Shown here piece by piece: positions 9,936-18,958 of a DNA stretch of 64,000 bases. Source of the DNA: Devosia sp. MC521. Its GTDB lineage: Bacteria > Pseudomonadota > Alphaproteobacteria > Rhizobiales > Devosiaceae. The stretch is taken from NCBI RefSeq assembly GCF_014127105.1, contig NZ_CP059902.1:1-64000 (forward strand). Direction: 5' to 3'. The notes under the pieces are model-generated. The model was given only the letters and a program-made list of their open reading frames with translations, was not told the DNA's origin and searched no databases. Position 1 is the first letter of the stretch. Each line of letters opens with the position of its first letter. The translations under genes were made by a program, and so were the position numbers.

Positions 9936-12680
9936 ATGGACTTCCGCATTTCGGCCGATGACCGCGTTGGTGCCCCAGCCAAATCGCAGGGTAAAGCTCA
10001 AAGCCGCACCGCGCCTAAGGGGCAGCGTCAAGAGCCGTCCCTGTCTGGTGCCAGCATGGGCGAGAGCATGAGCTTCTCGGTTGATGCCGAACCGCCGCGC
10101 GTCGGCGGTGGCTCAGGGCGCGGGGGCAATGGCGGTCGTGGCGGTTCGGGTGGCGGCAAGCCTCCGAGAGGCGAAAAGCCCGCGCGTCGCGGCAAAGCAC
10201 AGCCAGCGCGTCAGAAAAAGCGTAAGAAGCGTTCAGGCGGTTTCCTGCTCGGCCTTGTGTGGTGGGGCTTTGTGGCCTGCCTATGGGGCGGCTTGGCTGT
10301 TATTGGCGTCATCGTTTATTACGGCGCGCAGCTGCCGTCGTCCGACACTTGGGCGATCCCAGAGCGTCCGCCCAATATTCGTATTCTTGCGGCAGATGGC
10401 AGCCTGATTTCAAACCGCGGTCAGACCGGTGGTGAAGCGATCACCTTCCGCGAATTGCCAAGCTATGTCCCGGCAGCGTTTATCGCTTCGGAAGACCGTC
10501 GCTTTATGAGCCATTTTGGTGTCGATCCGATCGGTCTGATGGCTGTGGCGGTGGAATCCATCCAAGCGCGCGGTGTGACCCGTGGTGCATCGACCCTGAC
10601 CCAGCAGGTGGCAAAAAACCTATTCCTGACCCCAGACCAAACGCTTGGTCGTAAGGTGCAAGAAGCCATTTTGGCGGTCTGGCTTGAACAGAGCTTTACC
10701 AAGGAAGAAATTCTCGAACTCTATATGAACCGCGTCTATTTCGGCGCTGGTGCCTATGGGATCGAAGCGGCGGCACAGACCTATTTTGGTGTGTCAGCGC
10801 GCAATCTCTCGCTCGGACAGGCTGCGATGCTGGTGGGTATTCTACCTGCGCCGTCGGCCTATAATCCCAAGACAAACCCTGAAACGGCCAAGAACCGTCA
10901 ACGCCTTGTGCTCAATGCCATGGCGCAAGAGGGCTATATCTCGACCGCTGAGGCCTCGGCGGCTCAGATCAACCCTGACCAGCAGGTTCGCACCGTCGTG
11001 GCTGGCGCAGAAAGCTATGTTGCGGACTGGGTTGAAAGCCTGATGACCGCCTATATTGGCGATATTTCTGGCGACGTGGTTGTGCAGACCACCATCGACT
11101 ACAAGCTGCAGCGTGACGCCGAGTTTATCGTCAAGGAAGCTGTTGCCAGTGAAGGGCCAAAGCGTGGCTTTACGCAGGGCGCCTTGGTGGCCATGGATAT
11201 TGATGGTTCGGTTCGCGCCATGGTGGGCGGTGTTGATTATCAGCAGAGCCAGTACAACCGTGCTGTGACGGCCAAGCGCCAACCTGGTTCGGCCTTTAAG
11301 CCATTCGTGTTCCTCGCGGCTATGGAAAAGGGCTACACGCCTGAGACTTTGGCTGAGGATGCCCAGTTTGACTACAATGGCTGGAGCCCACGCAATGCGA
11401 CTGGCAAATATTCTGGCACGGTGACGCTGCGTCAGGGGCTGGCTTACTCGCTCAACACGATTGCAGCGCGTCTGGCGATTGACGTGACCCCAGAAAAGGT
11501 CGTGGAAGTGGCGATGCGTTTGGGCATCTCGTCCAATCTCACGGCCGTGCCGTCGATCGCGCTTGGCACGCAGGAAGTGAACCTGCTTGAGTTGACCAAT
11601 GCCTATGTGCCGTTTGCTAACGGCGGCAATGGCGTTATTCCAAACGTGATCACCAAGATTTCCGATATGGAAGGCAAGGTGCTCTATGAAGCCTCCACTG
11701 CTGGTCCGGGCCGTGTGATCGACCCAACAACGCTCGCCTATATGAACGACATGATGGAAACCGCTGTTGAAGTGGGCACCGGTCGTGGAGCGAACCTTGG
11801 TGGCTGGCAGGTTGGCGGCAAGACCGGCACATCGCAGGAAAGCCGAGACGCGCTCTTTGTGGGCTACACCTCGGCCATGATCACCGGCGTGTGGTTGGGC
11901 AATGACGACAATAAGGGCACCAAGCTTTCGGGCGGCAATGTTCCGGCGACCATCTGGCGTGATTTCATGACCAAAGCGCTGGAAGGCAAATCGCCAAATC
12001 CAATTCCCGGTGGCAGCTACGCCGGCCAATTGGTGGCCCAGCAGATGATCGATCCAAACACCGGACAGGTCGCGATTGACCCCAATACCGGCATGCCGAT
12101 GGTTCAATATGTCGATGGTGGTACAGGCCAGCCGGTTCAGACCGTGCAGGACCCGAACACCGGGCAGATTTTTGGCGTTGATCCGAACACCGGACTGCCG
12201 ATTGAAGGTCTGCAGCCCTTGGCGAACCCGCAAGCGGGCGGCGGCATGATGCAGCCGGGCGTGGGTACGGATCCGGCATCAGGCATGCAGATTGATCCCA
12301 ACACCGGCCTACCTTTGTCGAACCAGATTGACCCCAACACCGGCATGCCTATGGGCCAGCAGGGTGTTGATCAGGGGTTCGGCCAAGCGCCGATTGATCA
12401 GGGGTTTGGGCAGGCGCCGATCGATCCGGAAACCGGGATGCCGATGACGCTGATCGTTGACCCTCAGACGGGGCAGCAGGTTTGGGTGCCAAGTGCACCA
12501 GTGTCACAGAACCAGCCGATCCAACAACAGCAGCCCACAACCATTTGGGGTGATCAGGTGATCCAGCAAGTGCCCAATGGTGGTCAGCAATTTGCGCCAC
12601 CGGCCGATCTGGGACAGCAGCCTGTCTATCAGAACGAGAACAGCCAGCGTACGCTGATGGACATGATCTTCGGCAACTGA
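9936..12680 (+). CDS. Class A penicillin-binding protein (PBP1A family) with DPNTG-repeat C-terminus
   Basis: A bifunctional peptidoglycan synthase: glycosyltransferase (GT51) plus transpeptidase. Start ATG 9936 follows GGACAGG; a TTG just before is less likely. A basic Gly/Lys-rich cytoplasmic tail of about 100 residues precedes one membrane segment (LLGLVWWGFVACLWGG). GT51 motifs are ASEDRRFMSHFGVDP and GASTLTQQVAKN. Transpeptidase motifs are PGSAFKPF (SxxK), SLN (SxN) and GGKTGTSQES (KTG). The last roughly 210 residues are a Gly/Gln/Pro-rich tail with nine DPxTG-like units, described separately. The total of 914 residues is long for PBP1A. A terminator follows directly. Confidence 0.95.
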   Translation: MDFRISADDRVGAPAKSQGKAQSRTAPKGQRQEPSLSGASMGESMSFSVDAEPPRVGGGSGRGGNGGRGGSGGGKPPRGEKPARRGKAQPARQKKRKKRSGGFLLGLVWWGFVACLWGGLAVIGVIVYYGAQLPSSDTWAIPERPPNIRILAADGSLISNRGQTGGEAITFRELPSYVPAAFIASEDRRFMSHFGVDPIGLMAVAVESIQARGVTRGASTLTQQVAKNLFLTPDQTLGRKVQEAILAVWLEQSFTKEEILELYMNRVYFGAGAYGIEAAAQTYFGVSARNLSLGQAAMLVGILPAPSAYNPKTNPETAKNRQRLVLNAMAQEGYISTAEASAAQINPDQQVRTVVAGAESYVADWVESLMTAYIGDISGDVVVQTTIDYKLQRDAEFIVKEAVASEGPKRGFTQGALVAMDIDGSVRAMVGGVDYQQSQYNRAVTAKRQPGSAFKPFVFLAAMEKGYTPETLAEDAQFDYNGWSPRNATGKYSGTVTLRQGLAYSLNTIAARLAIDVTPEKVVEVAMRLGISSNLTAVPSIALGTQEVNLLELTNAYVPFANGGNGVIPNVITKISDMEGKVLYEASTAGPGRVIDPTTLAYMNDMMETAVEVGTGRGANLGGWQVGGKTGTSQESRDALFVGYTSAMITGVWLGNDDNKGTKLSGGNVPATIWRDFMTKALEGKSPNPIPGGSYAGQLVAQQMIDPNTGQVAIDPNTGMPMVQYVDGGTGQPVQTVQDPNTGQIFGVDPNTGLPIEGLQPLANPQAGGGMMQPGVGTDPASGMQIDPNTGLPLSNQIDPNTGMPMGQQGVDQGFGQAPIDQGFGQAPIDPETGMPMTLIVDPQTGQQVWVPSAPVSQNQPIQQQQPTTIWGDQVIQQVPNGGQQFAPPADLGQQPVYQNENSQRTLMDMIFGN
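12048..12473 (+). repeat. DPNTG-type tandem repeats encoding the PBP1A tail
   Basis: The coding sequence holds six DPNTG units plus DPASG, DPETG and DPQTG variants, most followed by Q-x or M/L-P. A short direct repeat, DQGFGQAPI, occurs twice in succession near the end. At the DNA level the core is GAYCCNAAYACCGG. The units are unevenly spaced, from about 11 to 30 residues, so they look like degenerate expansion in an extracytoplasmic low-complexity tail. Confidence 0.85.
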
Positions 12681-12701
12681 GGATCACACACATCGTCATG
12701 C

Positions 12702-12733
12702 AAAAGGCCCCGGACACGTGTCCGGGGCCTTTT
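12702..12733. terminator. Bidirectional terminator
   Basis: AAAAGGCCCCGGACAC pairs with GTGTCCGGGGCCTTTT, a near-perfect palindrome with A and T tails on both sides. It lies between the convergent PBP1A and L,D-transpeptidase genes and should work for both. Confidence 0.85.
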
Positions 12734-12752
12734 GTTTGGTGGCATGGGCCGA

Positions 12753-13433
12753 TTAGATCACGACGATCTTCGAGCCCGGAATGACGCGATCATGCAGATC
12801 GATGACATCGTGGAAGAGCAAGCGCACGCAACCGCTCGATACGGCCTTGCCAATGGTGGGAACGTCCATTGTGCCGTGGATACGGTAGAGCGTGTCCTTC
12901 TGACCCTGATGGATATAGAGCGCGCGTGCACCCAGAGCGTTGTCGAGGCCAGGCGGCTGACCGTGACGGTACTTTTCGATCTCGGGCTGGCGCAGGATCA
13001 TTTCGGCAGGTGGTGTCCACACCGGCCATTTGCGCTTGTAAGCAATGTGACCTTCGCCGGACCACTCGAAGCCAGCGCGGCCGAGGCCGACGCCATAGCG
13101 CATGGCGCGGCCGTTAGGCATGGTCCAGTAGAGAACGAAATTGGCCGTATCGACGACAACAGTATGCTGTGGCTGACCGGTGATGTTTTCGACTTCCTGA
13201 CGCCAGAAGCGCGGGGCCATGAGGGACACATCGGCCGCCGGAATGGGGAAGTCTTCGAGCGGCAATGGGCCGTACATCATCGCCACGTCTGGCGGCACGA
13301 TGGGGCGCAGTGGCTCAACGGGAGCGCTTGGGCGCGCGGTGGTGGCGCAGCCGGCCAAAAGCAAAGCGCTGGTGCTGGCGAGGCCTGCCAGCAAGGTGCG
13401 GCGCGACAGCGTCGCGTCGAGAGCGATAGTCAT
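12753..13433 (-). CDS. L,D-transpeptidase (YkuD) lipoprotein
   Basis: YkuD-family enzymes make 3-3 peptidoglycan cross-links or attach proteins to peptidoglycan. The 226-residue product has a twin-arginine-like start (SRRTLLAGL) and a lipobox LLAGC with lipid-bearing Cys29, so it should be an envelope lipoprotein. The catalytic domain ends with HGT at His186 and SSGCVRL with nucleophile Cys202. The gene is convergent with PBP1A. L,D-cross-linking is prominent in polar-growing Hyphomicrobiales, so this is probably a growth-related enzyme; substrate choice cannot be told. Confidence 0.93.
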   Translation of the reverse strand: MTIALDATLSRRTLLAGLASTSALLLAGCATTARPSAPVEPLRPIVPPDVAMMYGPLPLEDFPIPAADVSLMAPRFWRQEVENITGQPQHTVVVDTANFVLYWTMPNGRAMRYGVGLGRAGFEWSGEGHIAYKRKWPVWTPPAEMILRQPEIEKYRHGQPPGLDNALGARALYIHQGQKDTLYRIHGTMDVPTIGKAVSSGCVRLLFHDVIDLHDRVIPGSKIVVI

Positions 13434-13492
13434 ATGAAATCCTTGGGCCCAAGGGGCCGAGAGTATGTGCGGGAAGAAAGCGTGACGGCGAA

Positions 13493-13843
13493 CTAGCCGT
13501 GCCGCGGTGGCCGCAAAATACTCAAACGCGTGCCTGCAGGGGCGGTCTCATCAACCATCAGAACATGATGGTCTTCGCCTTCGGTCTTAGGCAATTGCGG
13601 GACATCGGGCGCGATCGCGAGGTGCGAACCACAGGAGAGAACCAAGCCATTGCCAAGGTCGATATGCCCACAGGGCTGGATTTTGACCACGACGGGGACC
13701 GGGCGATTGTCCTCATCGACGTGGTTGAGAACCACGAGCGGCTGCACGACATCGACCACGTAGCGGTGCGAATGCGCCAAGACACTCCCCGCCATATTGG
13801 CGAAGGTGAACAGCATGGCGATGAGCACGAGCAGGCGTTTCAT
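13493..13843 (-). CDS. Small secreted hypothetical protein
   Basis: A 116-residue protein with a signal peptide (MKRLLVLIAMLFTFANMAGSVLA). The mature part is rich in His and Val (AHSHRYVVDVV, EDHHVLMVDE) and has two cysteines (QPCGH, LSCGSH), each next to a Gly and near a His. I do not recognise a family. The Cys/His content could suggest metal binding, but this is inference only. It lies between the L,D-transpeptidase and the YgjP-type metallopeptidase on the same strand, about 60 bases from each. Confidence 0.65.
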   Translation of the reverse strand: MKRLLVLIAMLFTFANMAGSVLAHSHRYVVDVVQPLVVLNHVDEDNRPVPVVVKIQPCGHIDLGNGLVLSCGSHLAIAPDVPQLPKTEGEDHHVLMVDETAPAGTRLSILRPPRHG

Positions 13844-13904
13844 AGCTCGCTCCTAACCGAGACAATGAGGCGCAAACAAGACCGAACGCGGAAAGACCTG
13901 GTTT

Positions 13905-14642
13905 TTAAGGAGCTTGCCATGACATGAGTTGGCGGCCGTGTGTTTTTAGCCACGCCCGTCCGCGCTCCATATCGGGCAGGGTGCGCTCCACTGTCGCCCA
14001 AAAGGCTGGCGAGTGGTTCATCTCAACGAGATGGGCAACCTCATGGGCGGCCACATAATCGAGCACGTGGGGCGGCGCTAGGATCAGCCGCCAATTGTAA
14101 TTGATCGAGCCGGTTGAGGAGCACGAGCCCCAGCGGCTGGCTTGGCTGCGCAGTCGGACGCTTTCCACTTTGACCCCGAGCCGCTGGGCGTGAAAGGCAC
14201 TTTGGGCCGTGAGGTCGTGGAGGGCTTCGGCTTTGAGCCAATCATAGAGACGGCGCGGCAGGTGTTCGGGCGCACCGGGCACGCTGATCCGCCGGTCTGG
14301 GAGGACTTCTACCCGCCCGCGCACTTGGCCCGAGGCGATGATCTGATAGGCGAGCCCACGCACCGGCAGCTCAACCCCGGGCGCCAAGATTTGTGGCCCA
14401 GCGCCAATGGGCAGGCGTTCGGCCAGCCAATTGGTGTGGCGATGGAGAAAGGCTTCAGCGTCCGCCCAGCGCGATTTAACCGGAATGGTCAGCAGCGGCC
14501 CGGCGGGCGGCAGCGAGAGGCGAAAGCTTTTGGCGCGCGCGCTGGTTTTTACGCTCACAGTGACAACCCGCCCTGCAAACTCGACCTTGGTTTCGCTGGG
14601 AGGCTTGTTGGCACGAGCACGCAGGAACGACAGCATGGGCAC
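13905..14642 (-). CDS. YgjP-type (DUF45) zinc metallopeptidase
   Basis: A 245-residue member of the SprT/YgjP (DUF45, M48-like) group of soluble zinc metallopeptidases. The motif AAHEVAHLVEMNHSPAFW gives the HExxH zinc site and the downstream His. The family signature SRWGSCSSTGSINYNWRL lies just before it. The N-terminal part is a beta-rich region (SFRLSLPPAGPLLTIP). The protein is cytoplasmic with no signal peptide, and the physiological substrate is unknown. An in-frame upstream start is possible, but MPMLSFLRAR behind an AGG-containing leader is reasonable. Confidence 0.88.
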   Translation of the reverse strand: MPMLSFLRARANKPPSETKVEFAGRVVTVSVKTSARAKSFRLSLPPAGPLLTIPVKSRWADAEAFLHRHTNWLAERLPIGAGPQILAPGVELPVRGLAYQIIASGQVRGRVEVLPDRRISVPGAPEHLPRRLYDWLKAEALHDLTAQSAFHAQRLGVKVESVRLRSQASRWGSCSSTGSINYNWRLILAPPHVLDYVAAHEVAHLVEMNHSPAFWATVERTLPDMERGRAWLKTHGRQLMSWQAP

Positions 14643-14702
14643 TTTCAGGAGGGGTGAGTCGGTGCCGCCAGTTTAGCCAAACAGAGTGGGCAAAAGGCAA
14701 AG

Positions 14703-14724
14703 AAAAAGCGCCCCCAAGGGCGCT
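14703..14724 (-). terminator. Terminator of the DUF2852 gene
   Basis: On the minus strand AGCGCCC pairs with GGGCGCT over a four-base loop and is followed by TTTTTC. It lies 25 bases past the stop of the DUF2852 gene. Confidence 0.75.
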
Positions 14725-14748
14725 AGTGGGGAGGGATGATGATGGGGC

Positions 14749-15174
14749 TTAGGTGTTGTCGCTATAACCTTGGCGGGAGCCGCGGTGCTCAGACATGAAG
14801 CGATCGAACTCTTCACGGTCGCGCGCCTTATGCAGGTTCGCCATATATTCCTGGAACGCTCCAACTTCGGCGTCGAGACGGGCGCGCTCTTCGTCGAGGC
14901 GACGGAGCTGTTCTGCGCGGTAGTCGTCAAATGCGGCGTTGCCCGAGCCGCCAGCGGTGAATACTGGGCCCGAGGATTTCTTGGTCATATTGCGCACGAA
15001 GTCTGTTCCCTTGTTCACATAGCGCTGTGCCTTTTCGGCAGAGCCGCCAAAGTTTTCGCCCCACAAAATATAGGCCAGCATGGCCAAGCCGGCGGGGAAG
15101 AAGAAGATAAAGCCCAGCACCATCAACGTGATGGTGAGGGGCGACCATTGCGGTTTGATAATTGCTGTGCTCAT
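14749..15174 (-). CDS. DUF2852 membrane protein
   Basis: A 141-residue protein with one or two N-terminal membrane segments (LTITLMVLGFIFFFPAGLAM). A charged, probably coiled-coil C-terminal half follows (EQLRRLDEERARLDAEVGAF, then FQEYMANLHKARDREEFDRF). This matches the alphaproteobacterial DUF2852 family of unknown function. It sits divergent to regB, with 135 bases between them, an arrangement I cannot interpret. A terminator follows the gene, so it is monocistronic. Confidence 0.85.
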   Translation of the reverse strand: MSTAIIKPQWSPLTITLMVLGFIFFFPAGLAMLAYILWGENFGGSAEKAQRYVNKGTDFVRNMTKKSSGPVFTAGGSGNAAFDDYRAEQLRRLDEERARLDAEVGAFQEYMANLHKARDREEFDRFMSEHRGSRQGYSDNT

Positions 15175-15309
15175 GTTGTTGCACTCTCCTGTGTCACTGC
15201 ACAGGAGGTGGTTCTGTTTTGGGACAGGATCAAGCGTGTGCCTACCGGTATTTTACTCTTGAAATCGCCACGGCACGTCCCTAAGCGCGGAAGCGAACGA
15301 GGACATTAG

Positions 15310-16623
15310 ATGAGCGAATTCACGAGTGTTTCCCCATTAGCGCCAGAGCCTTGGCGCCCATTGCGGATGCAGACCCTAGTGCTGTTGCGCTGGCTCGCTG
15401 TGGCGGGTCAGACCGGGGCAGTGCTGTTTGTGCATTGGGGGCTGGGCTTCCCATTGCCCTTGTGGAGCTGCCTAGGGCTAATCGCTTTTTCGGCGCTCCT
15501 CAACATCTTGATGGTGCTGCGCTTCGGCTCCATGGGCCGGTTGACGGCCCGCGCCGCTGGTTGGCTGCTGGCTTTTGACGTCTGCCAATTGGCGGGATTG
15601 CTGGCGCTCACCGGGGGGCTAACCAATCCCTTCTGTATTCTTCTTCTCGCGCCGGTTTCGGTTGCAGCGACGACGCTCCCGGCCAAGCAGGCCTTTCTCA
15701 TCGCCTTTATGGTTTCGGCCTGTGCTTCGGTGATTTCGATCGTTCACCTGCCCCTGCCGTGGATGCCGGGGGAGAATTTGGTCTTTGATCGCATATTTGT
15801 GATCGGGATTTGGGTGTCGATCGTCTGCGGGGCGGTTTTCATCACCGCCTATACCAATCGGGTTGCTTATGACGCGCGCCAAATTGGCGATGCGCTGGCG
15901 GCGACGGAACTGGCTTTGTCCCGTCGCGAGCAGCTTTCCGCGCTCGATGGTTTGGCGGCGGCTGCGGCCCATGAGCTTGGGACACCGCTTTCAACAATTG
16001 TTTTGGCTGCCAAAGAGATGCGTGCCGACGTCGAGCCCAAGACGCAACTGGCCGAAGATATCGAACTGATCATTGAACAGGCCGCGCGCTGTCGGGCAAT
16101 CTTGGCCAAGTTGCGCAATCTTGGGTCCGAACCTGCTGAGATGTTCGCAGAGGCGCCACTGCTCGAAATCCTAGATGAAGTGGCCCGTCCGCATGAAAGC
16201 CGGGGCAAGGTCATCCTCTTTTACTCAGAGGATGTTACCGGCGACATTCCAGTGTTCCCGCGCAGTGTCGGATTGCTCTACGGCCTTGGTAACCTTATTG
16301 AAAACGCTACGGACTTCGCCAAGCAAACGGTTCGGATCGAGACCAAGTGGGATGACGAAAGAATTAGCGTCAGCATTATTGACGATGGTCCCGGTTTTGC
16401 TCCAGAACTTGCCGCACGGCTCGGAGAGCCTTATCTAACCACCAGACCGCGCGACCCCGCCGGTAGCGATGCGCATAAACCCGGCGGACTTGGGCTGGGT
16501 ATTTTCATCGCGAAGACGCTTCTGGAACGAACGGGGGCTCGCCTCACGTTCGATAATGCTGAACTACATGGTCATGCGCGCGTACATATCGTGTGGCAGC
16601 GGAATGGCCAGTCGTCGCGTTAG
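15310..16623 (+). CDS. regB: Redox sensor histidine kinase RegB/PrrB/ActS
   Basis: A membrane sensor kinase that reports the redox state of the quinone pool and a redox-active cysteine. The 437-residue product has six predicted membrane helices in the first roughly 190 residues. The RegB hallmark GGLTNPF, the quinone-binding heptad, is at residues 102-108. The H-box is AAAHELGTPLSTI with His221. Cys261 (AARCRAIL) aligns with the redox-switch Cys265 of Rhodobacter RegB. The ATPase part has NLIENATDF, DDGPGF and GGLGLGIFIAKTL. The partner regA follows 48 bases later. The equivalence to R. capsulatus numbering is from memory. Confidence 0.95.
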   Translation: MSEFTSVSPLAPEPWRPLRMQTLVLLRWLAVAGQTGAVLFVHWGLGFPLPLWSCLGLIAFSALLNILMVLRFGSMGRLTARAAGWLLAFDVCQLAGLLALTGGLTNPFCILLLAPVSVAATTLPAKQAFLIAFMVSACASVISIVHLPLPWMPGENLVFDRIFVIGIWVSIVCGAVFITAYTNRVAYDARQIGDALAATELALSRREQLSALDGLAAAAAHELGTPLSTIVLAAKEMRADVEPKTQLAEDIELIIEQAARCRAILAKLRNLGSEPAEMFAEAPLLEILDEVARPHESRGKVILFYSEDVTGDIPVFPRSVGLLYGLGNLIENATDFAKQTVRIETKWDDERISVSIIDDGPGFAPELAARLGEPYLTTRPRDPAGSDAHKPGGLGLGIFIAKTLLERTGARLTFDNAELHGHARVHIVWQRNGQSSR

Positions 16624-16671
16624 TAGCTCCGGCTTTTTGACGGAAAGGCTGCGAGCGCCTAAGGAAGAACA

Positions 16672-17223
16672 ATGGATACGATAGAAGATCTTTTGGCAGG
16701 AGACCCGAGCTTATTGCTTGTGGATGACGATGCCGCCTTTCTGACCCGCCTCGAACGTGCCATGGCGCGCCGTGGTTTTGAAGTACGTGTTGCCAATTCG
16801 GTTGCTGAGGGCCTTGCGGCCGTCAACGAGCGCGCGCCGGCCTATGCGGTCGTGGATATGCGCCTTGAAGACGGCAATGGCCTGGAAGTGGTTTCGGCTC
16901 TGCATCAGAAGCGCGCCGATGCGCGGGCTGTTGTGCTGACCGGCTACGGCAATATCGCCACGGCTGTGACCGCTGTTAAGCTCGGCGCGACGGACTATTT
17001 GTCTAAGCCCGCCGACGCAGACGACGTGATCAACGCACTGCTGGCGACCGGCGAAGAAAAGCCAGAGCCACCGGAAAACCCAATGTCGGCCGATCGCGTC
17101 CGTTGGGAACATATCCAGCGCGTTTATGAGCTGTGTGATCGCAATGTGTCGGAAACCGCACGTCGCCTCAACATGCACCGCCGGACACTCCAGCGCATTC
17201 TGGCCAAGCGCGCTCCGCGCTAA
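16672..17223 (+). CDS. regA: Response regulator RegA/PrrA/ActR
   Basis: A 183-residue DNA-binding response regulator and partner of RegB, controlling respiration, carbon and nitrogen fixation and related redox genes. The receiver domain has the acidic pocket DDDAAF, the phospho-acceptor Asp62 in VVDMRLEDGNG, the Thr of VVLTGYGN and the Lys of LSKPAD. A proline-rich linker (PEPPENP) follows. The Fis-type helix-turn-helix at the end reads NVSETARRLNMHRRTLQRIL, nearly invariant in this family. It is co-transcribed with regB and followed by a strong terminator. Confidence 0.96.
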   Translation: MDTIEDLLAGDPSLLLVDDDAAFLTRLERAMARRGFEVRVANSVAEGLAAVNERAPAYAVVDMRLEDGNGLEVVSALHQKRADARAVVLTGYGNIATAVTAVKLGATDYLSKPADADDVINALLATGEEKPEPPENPMSADRVRWEHIQRVYELCDRNVSETARRLNMHRRTLQRILAKRAPR

Positions 17224-17244
17224 GCGACGCGCAAACTGAACAAG

Positions 17245-17278
17245 AAAATGGCGGGCCTTGGCCCGCCATTTTTATTTT
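17245..17278 (+). terminator. Terminator of regBA
   Basis: AAAATGGCGGGCC pairs with GGCCCGCCATTTTT over a two-base loop with a T-rich tail. The tail overlaps the stop codon of the convergent sitD gene. Confidence 0.88.
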
Positions 17279-18107
17279 AGACAGCTGCAACGCTGGCCCG
17301 GCGTGATCCGATCATGGCGACGATAAACACGACGCTCATCAGCAAGACGATTGTCGGGGCTGGAGCGCTGTCGAGAAAGAAGCTGATATAGACGCCAAGT
17401 AGGCTGCACACCGTGCCCACCACCACGGAGATGATCAGCATTGTCCCGAAGCGCTTGGTGATGATAAACGCGATAGCGCCCGGGGCAATCAGCAGGGCAA
17501 TGACGAGCACAATGCCAACGGCCTGCAACGCACCCACCACCGTCAGCGAAATCAGCGCCAGAAGGCCATAGTGCAGCACTCTCGTCCGCAGACCGATGGC
17601 ACCGGCCTGCTGAGGGTCGAAGATGAAGAGCATCAAGTCGCGCCATTTCGCGCCGATGATCAGGGCGACGACCAAAGCAATGACCCCTGACTGGACGAGA
17701 TCAAAGGTGCTGGTCCCCAAAATATTGCCGAAGAGAATATGGGTCAGGTGAACATCGGTCTCGATGGCGGTGAAAAGAACGATGCCGAGGCCAAAGAGGC
17801 CAGCAAAGACCACGCCCATGACCGTGTCTTCCTTTATCCGGCTGTTTTCCTTGAGAAAACCAACCGAAAGCGCGCAAACCATGCCCGCGATAAAGGCGCC
17901 GACACCCAGGGGTAGGCCCACGACATAGGCCAAAACCACGCCCGGAAGCACAGCGTGAGAGATCGCGTCACCCATGAGCGACCAGCCCTTGAGCACCAGA
18001 AAGCACGAGAGCAGTGCCGCTGGAATGGCCACCAGAACCGCGATGACCATCGCTTGAACCATGAAGGGCAGTTGGAACGGCCACAGGGCTAATTCATACC
18101 AAGCCAT
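17277..18107 (-). CDS. sitD: Mn/Fe ABC transporter permease SitD-like
   Basis: An inner-membrane permease of the ABC-3 family for Mn2+/Fe2+ uptake, 276 residues with about eight membrane segments. The family motif LKGWSLMGDAISHAVLPGVVLAY is seen in two parts (LKGWSLMGDAISHAV, PGVVLAYVVGLPL). It begins one base into the end of the sitC gene, a translationally coupled arrangement in the order sitABCD. Mn versus Zn specificity cannot be read from the permease; it comes from SitA and the operator. Confidence 0.93.
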   Translation of the reverse strand: MAWYELALWPFQLPFMVQAMVIAVLVAIPAALLSCFLVLKGWSLMGDAISHAVLPGVVLAYVVGLPLGVGAFIAGMVCALSVGFLKENSRIKEDTVMGVVFAGLFGLGIVLFTAIETDVHLTHILFGNILGTSTFDLVQSGVIALVVALIIGAKWRDLMLFIFDPQQAGAIGLRTRVLHYGLLALISLTVVGALQAVGIVLVIALLIAPGAIAFIITKRFGTMLIISVVVGTVCSLLGVYISFFLDSAPAPTIVLLMSVVFIVAMIGSRRASVAAV

Positions 18108-18958
18108 CAGGCGTTCTCCTCGGCTATGCGGCGGCGCGCGGCGAGATAGCCATGCTTTGGTGCGAAGACAAAGGCTGTGAGGAAGACCAGCGTTTGCAGC
18201 ACAACAATGATGCCGCCCGTGGCGCCATCGAGGAAATAACTCAAATACGCGCCCAAAAAGCTCGTGAGCACGCCGAGTGTAATGGCGATGAGGATCAACC
18301 GAGGGAAGCGATCTGCAAGCAGATAGGCCGTTGCGCCGGGCGTGACGACCATGGCGATGACGAGAAACGCACCAACCGTTTGCATGGCAGCAACGGTTGC
18401 AGCGCTCAGCAGCGCAAAGAACACCAGCTTCAAAAGCGTGGTGCGAATGCCGATGGATCGCGCATGGTTTTCATCAAAGAAGGTGACCATGAGGTCTTTC
18501 CAGATGACGGCCATGACCAGAAGTGTAATGGCGCAAATGACGACCAGCTGCAGCGTGTCGCTCGGGGTGATGGCCAAGATATTGCCCAGCACAATCGACT
18601 GTACGTCAACCGCGGTGGGTGAGACCGAAACCATGAACAGCCCCAAGCCGAAAAAGCTCGAAAAAATGAGCCCGATCACCGCGTCTTCGCGCAGCTTGGT
18701 GCGCTGCGTGAGAAACAGCATGGCGCCAGCGGCCAGACCTCCGGAGAGAAAAGCCCCGAGCGAGAACGGCAGGCCCAGCATATAAGCGCCAGCAACGCCG
18801 GGCACGATGGAGTGCGAAAGGGCGTCGCCAATCAGCGACCAGCCCTTGAGCATGAGATAGGCCGAGAGAAAGGCGCAGACCCCGCCGACGAGGGCGGAAA
18901 CCCACATGGCATTGACCATGTAATTGTAGCCAAACGGCTCAAGCAGCACTTCGATCAT
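18107..18958 (-). CDS. sitC: Mn/Fe ABC transporter permease SitC-like
   Basis: The first of two ABC-3 family permeases, 283 residues and paralogous to the next gene. It shows [21 protein letters not shown] and the membrane-spanning repeats of the family. The start codon overlaps the end of the ATPase gene (ATGA overlap) and its stop overlaps the start of sitD. It probably pairs with SitD as a heterodimeric channel. Confidence 0.93.
   Translation of the reverse strand: MIEVLLEPFGYNYMVNAMWVSALVGGVCAFLSAYLMLKGWSLIGDALSHSIVPGVAGAYMLGLPFSLGAFLSGGLAAGAMLFLTQRTKLREDAVIGLIFSSFFGLGLFMVSVSPTAVDVQSIVLGNILAITPSDTLQLVVICAITLLVMAVIWKDLMVTFFDENHARSIGIRTTLLKLVFFALLSAATVAAMQTVGAFLVIAMVVTPGATAYLLADRFPRLILIAITLGVLTSFLGAYLSYFLDGATGGIIVVLQTLVFLTAFVFAPKHGYLAARRRIAEENA

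Noticed and set aside
10842-12233. A 463-residue open frame antisense to the PBP gene
   Set aside because: It mirrors the PBP1A coding sequence, including the DPNTG repeats, and has no recognisable domain.
12048-12473. CRISPR or tandem DNA repeat
   Set aside because: The units are unevenly spaced and coding; they keep the PBP frame. No CRISPR-like repeat-spacer pattern exists anywhere in the window.
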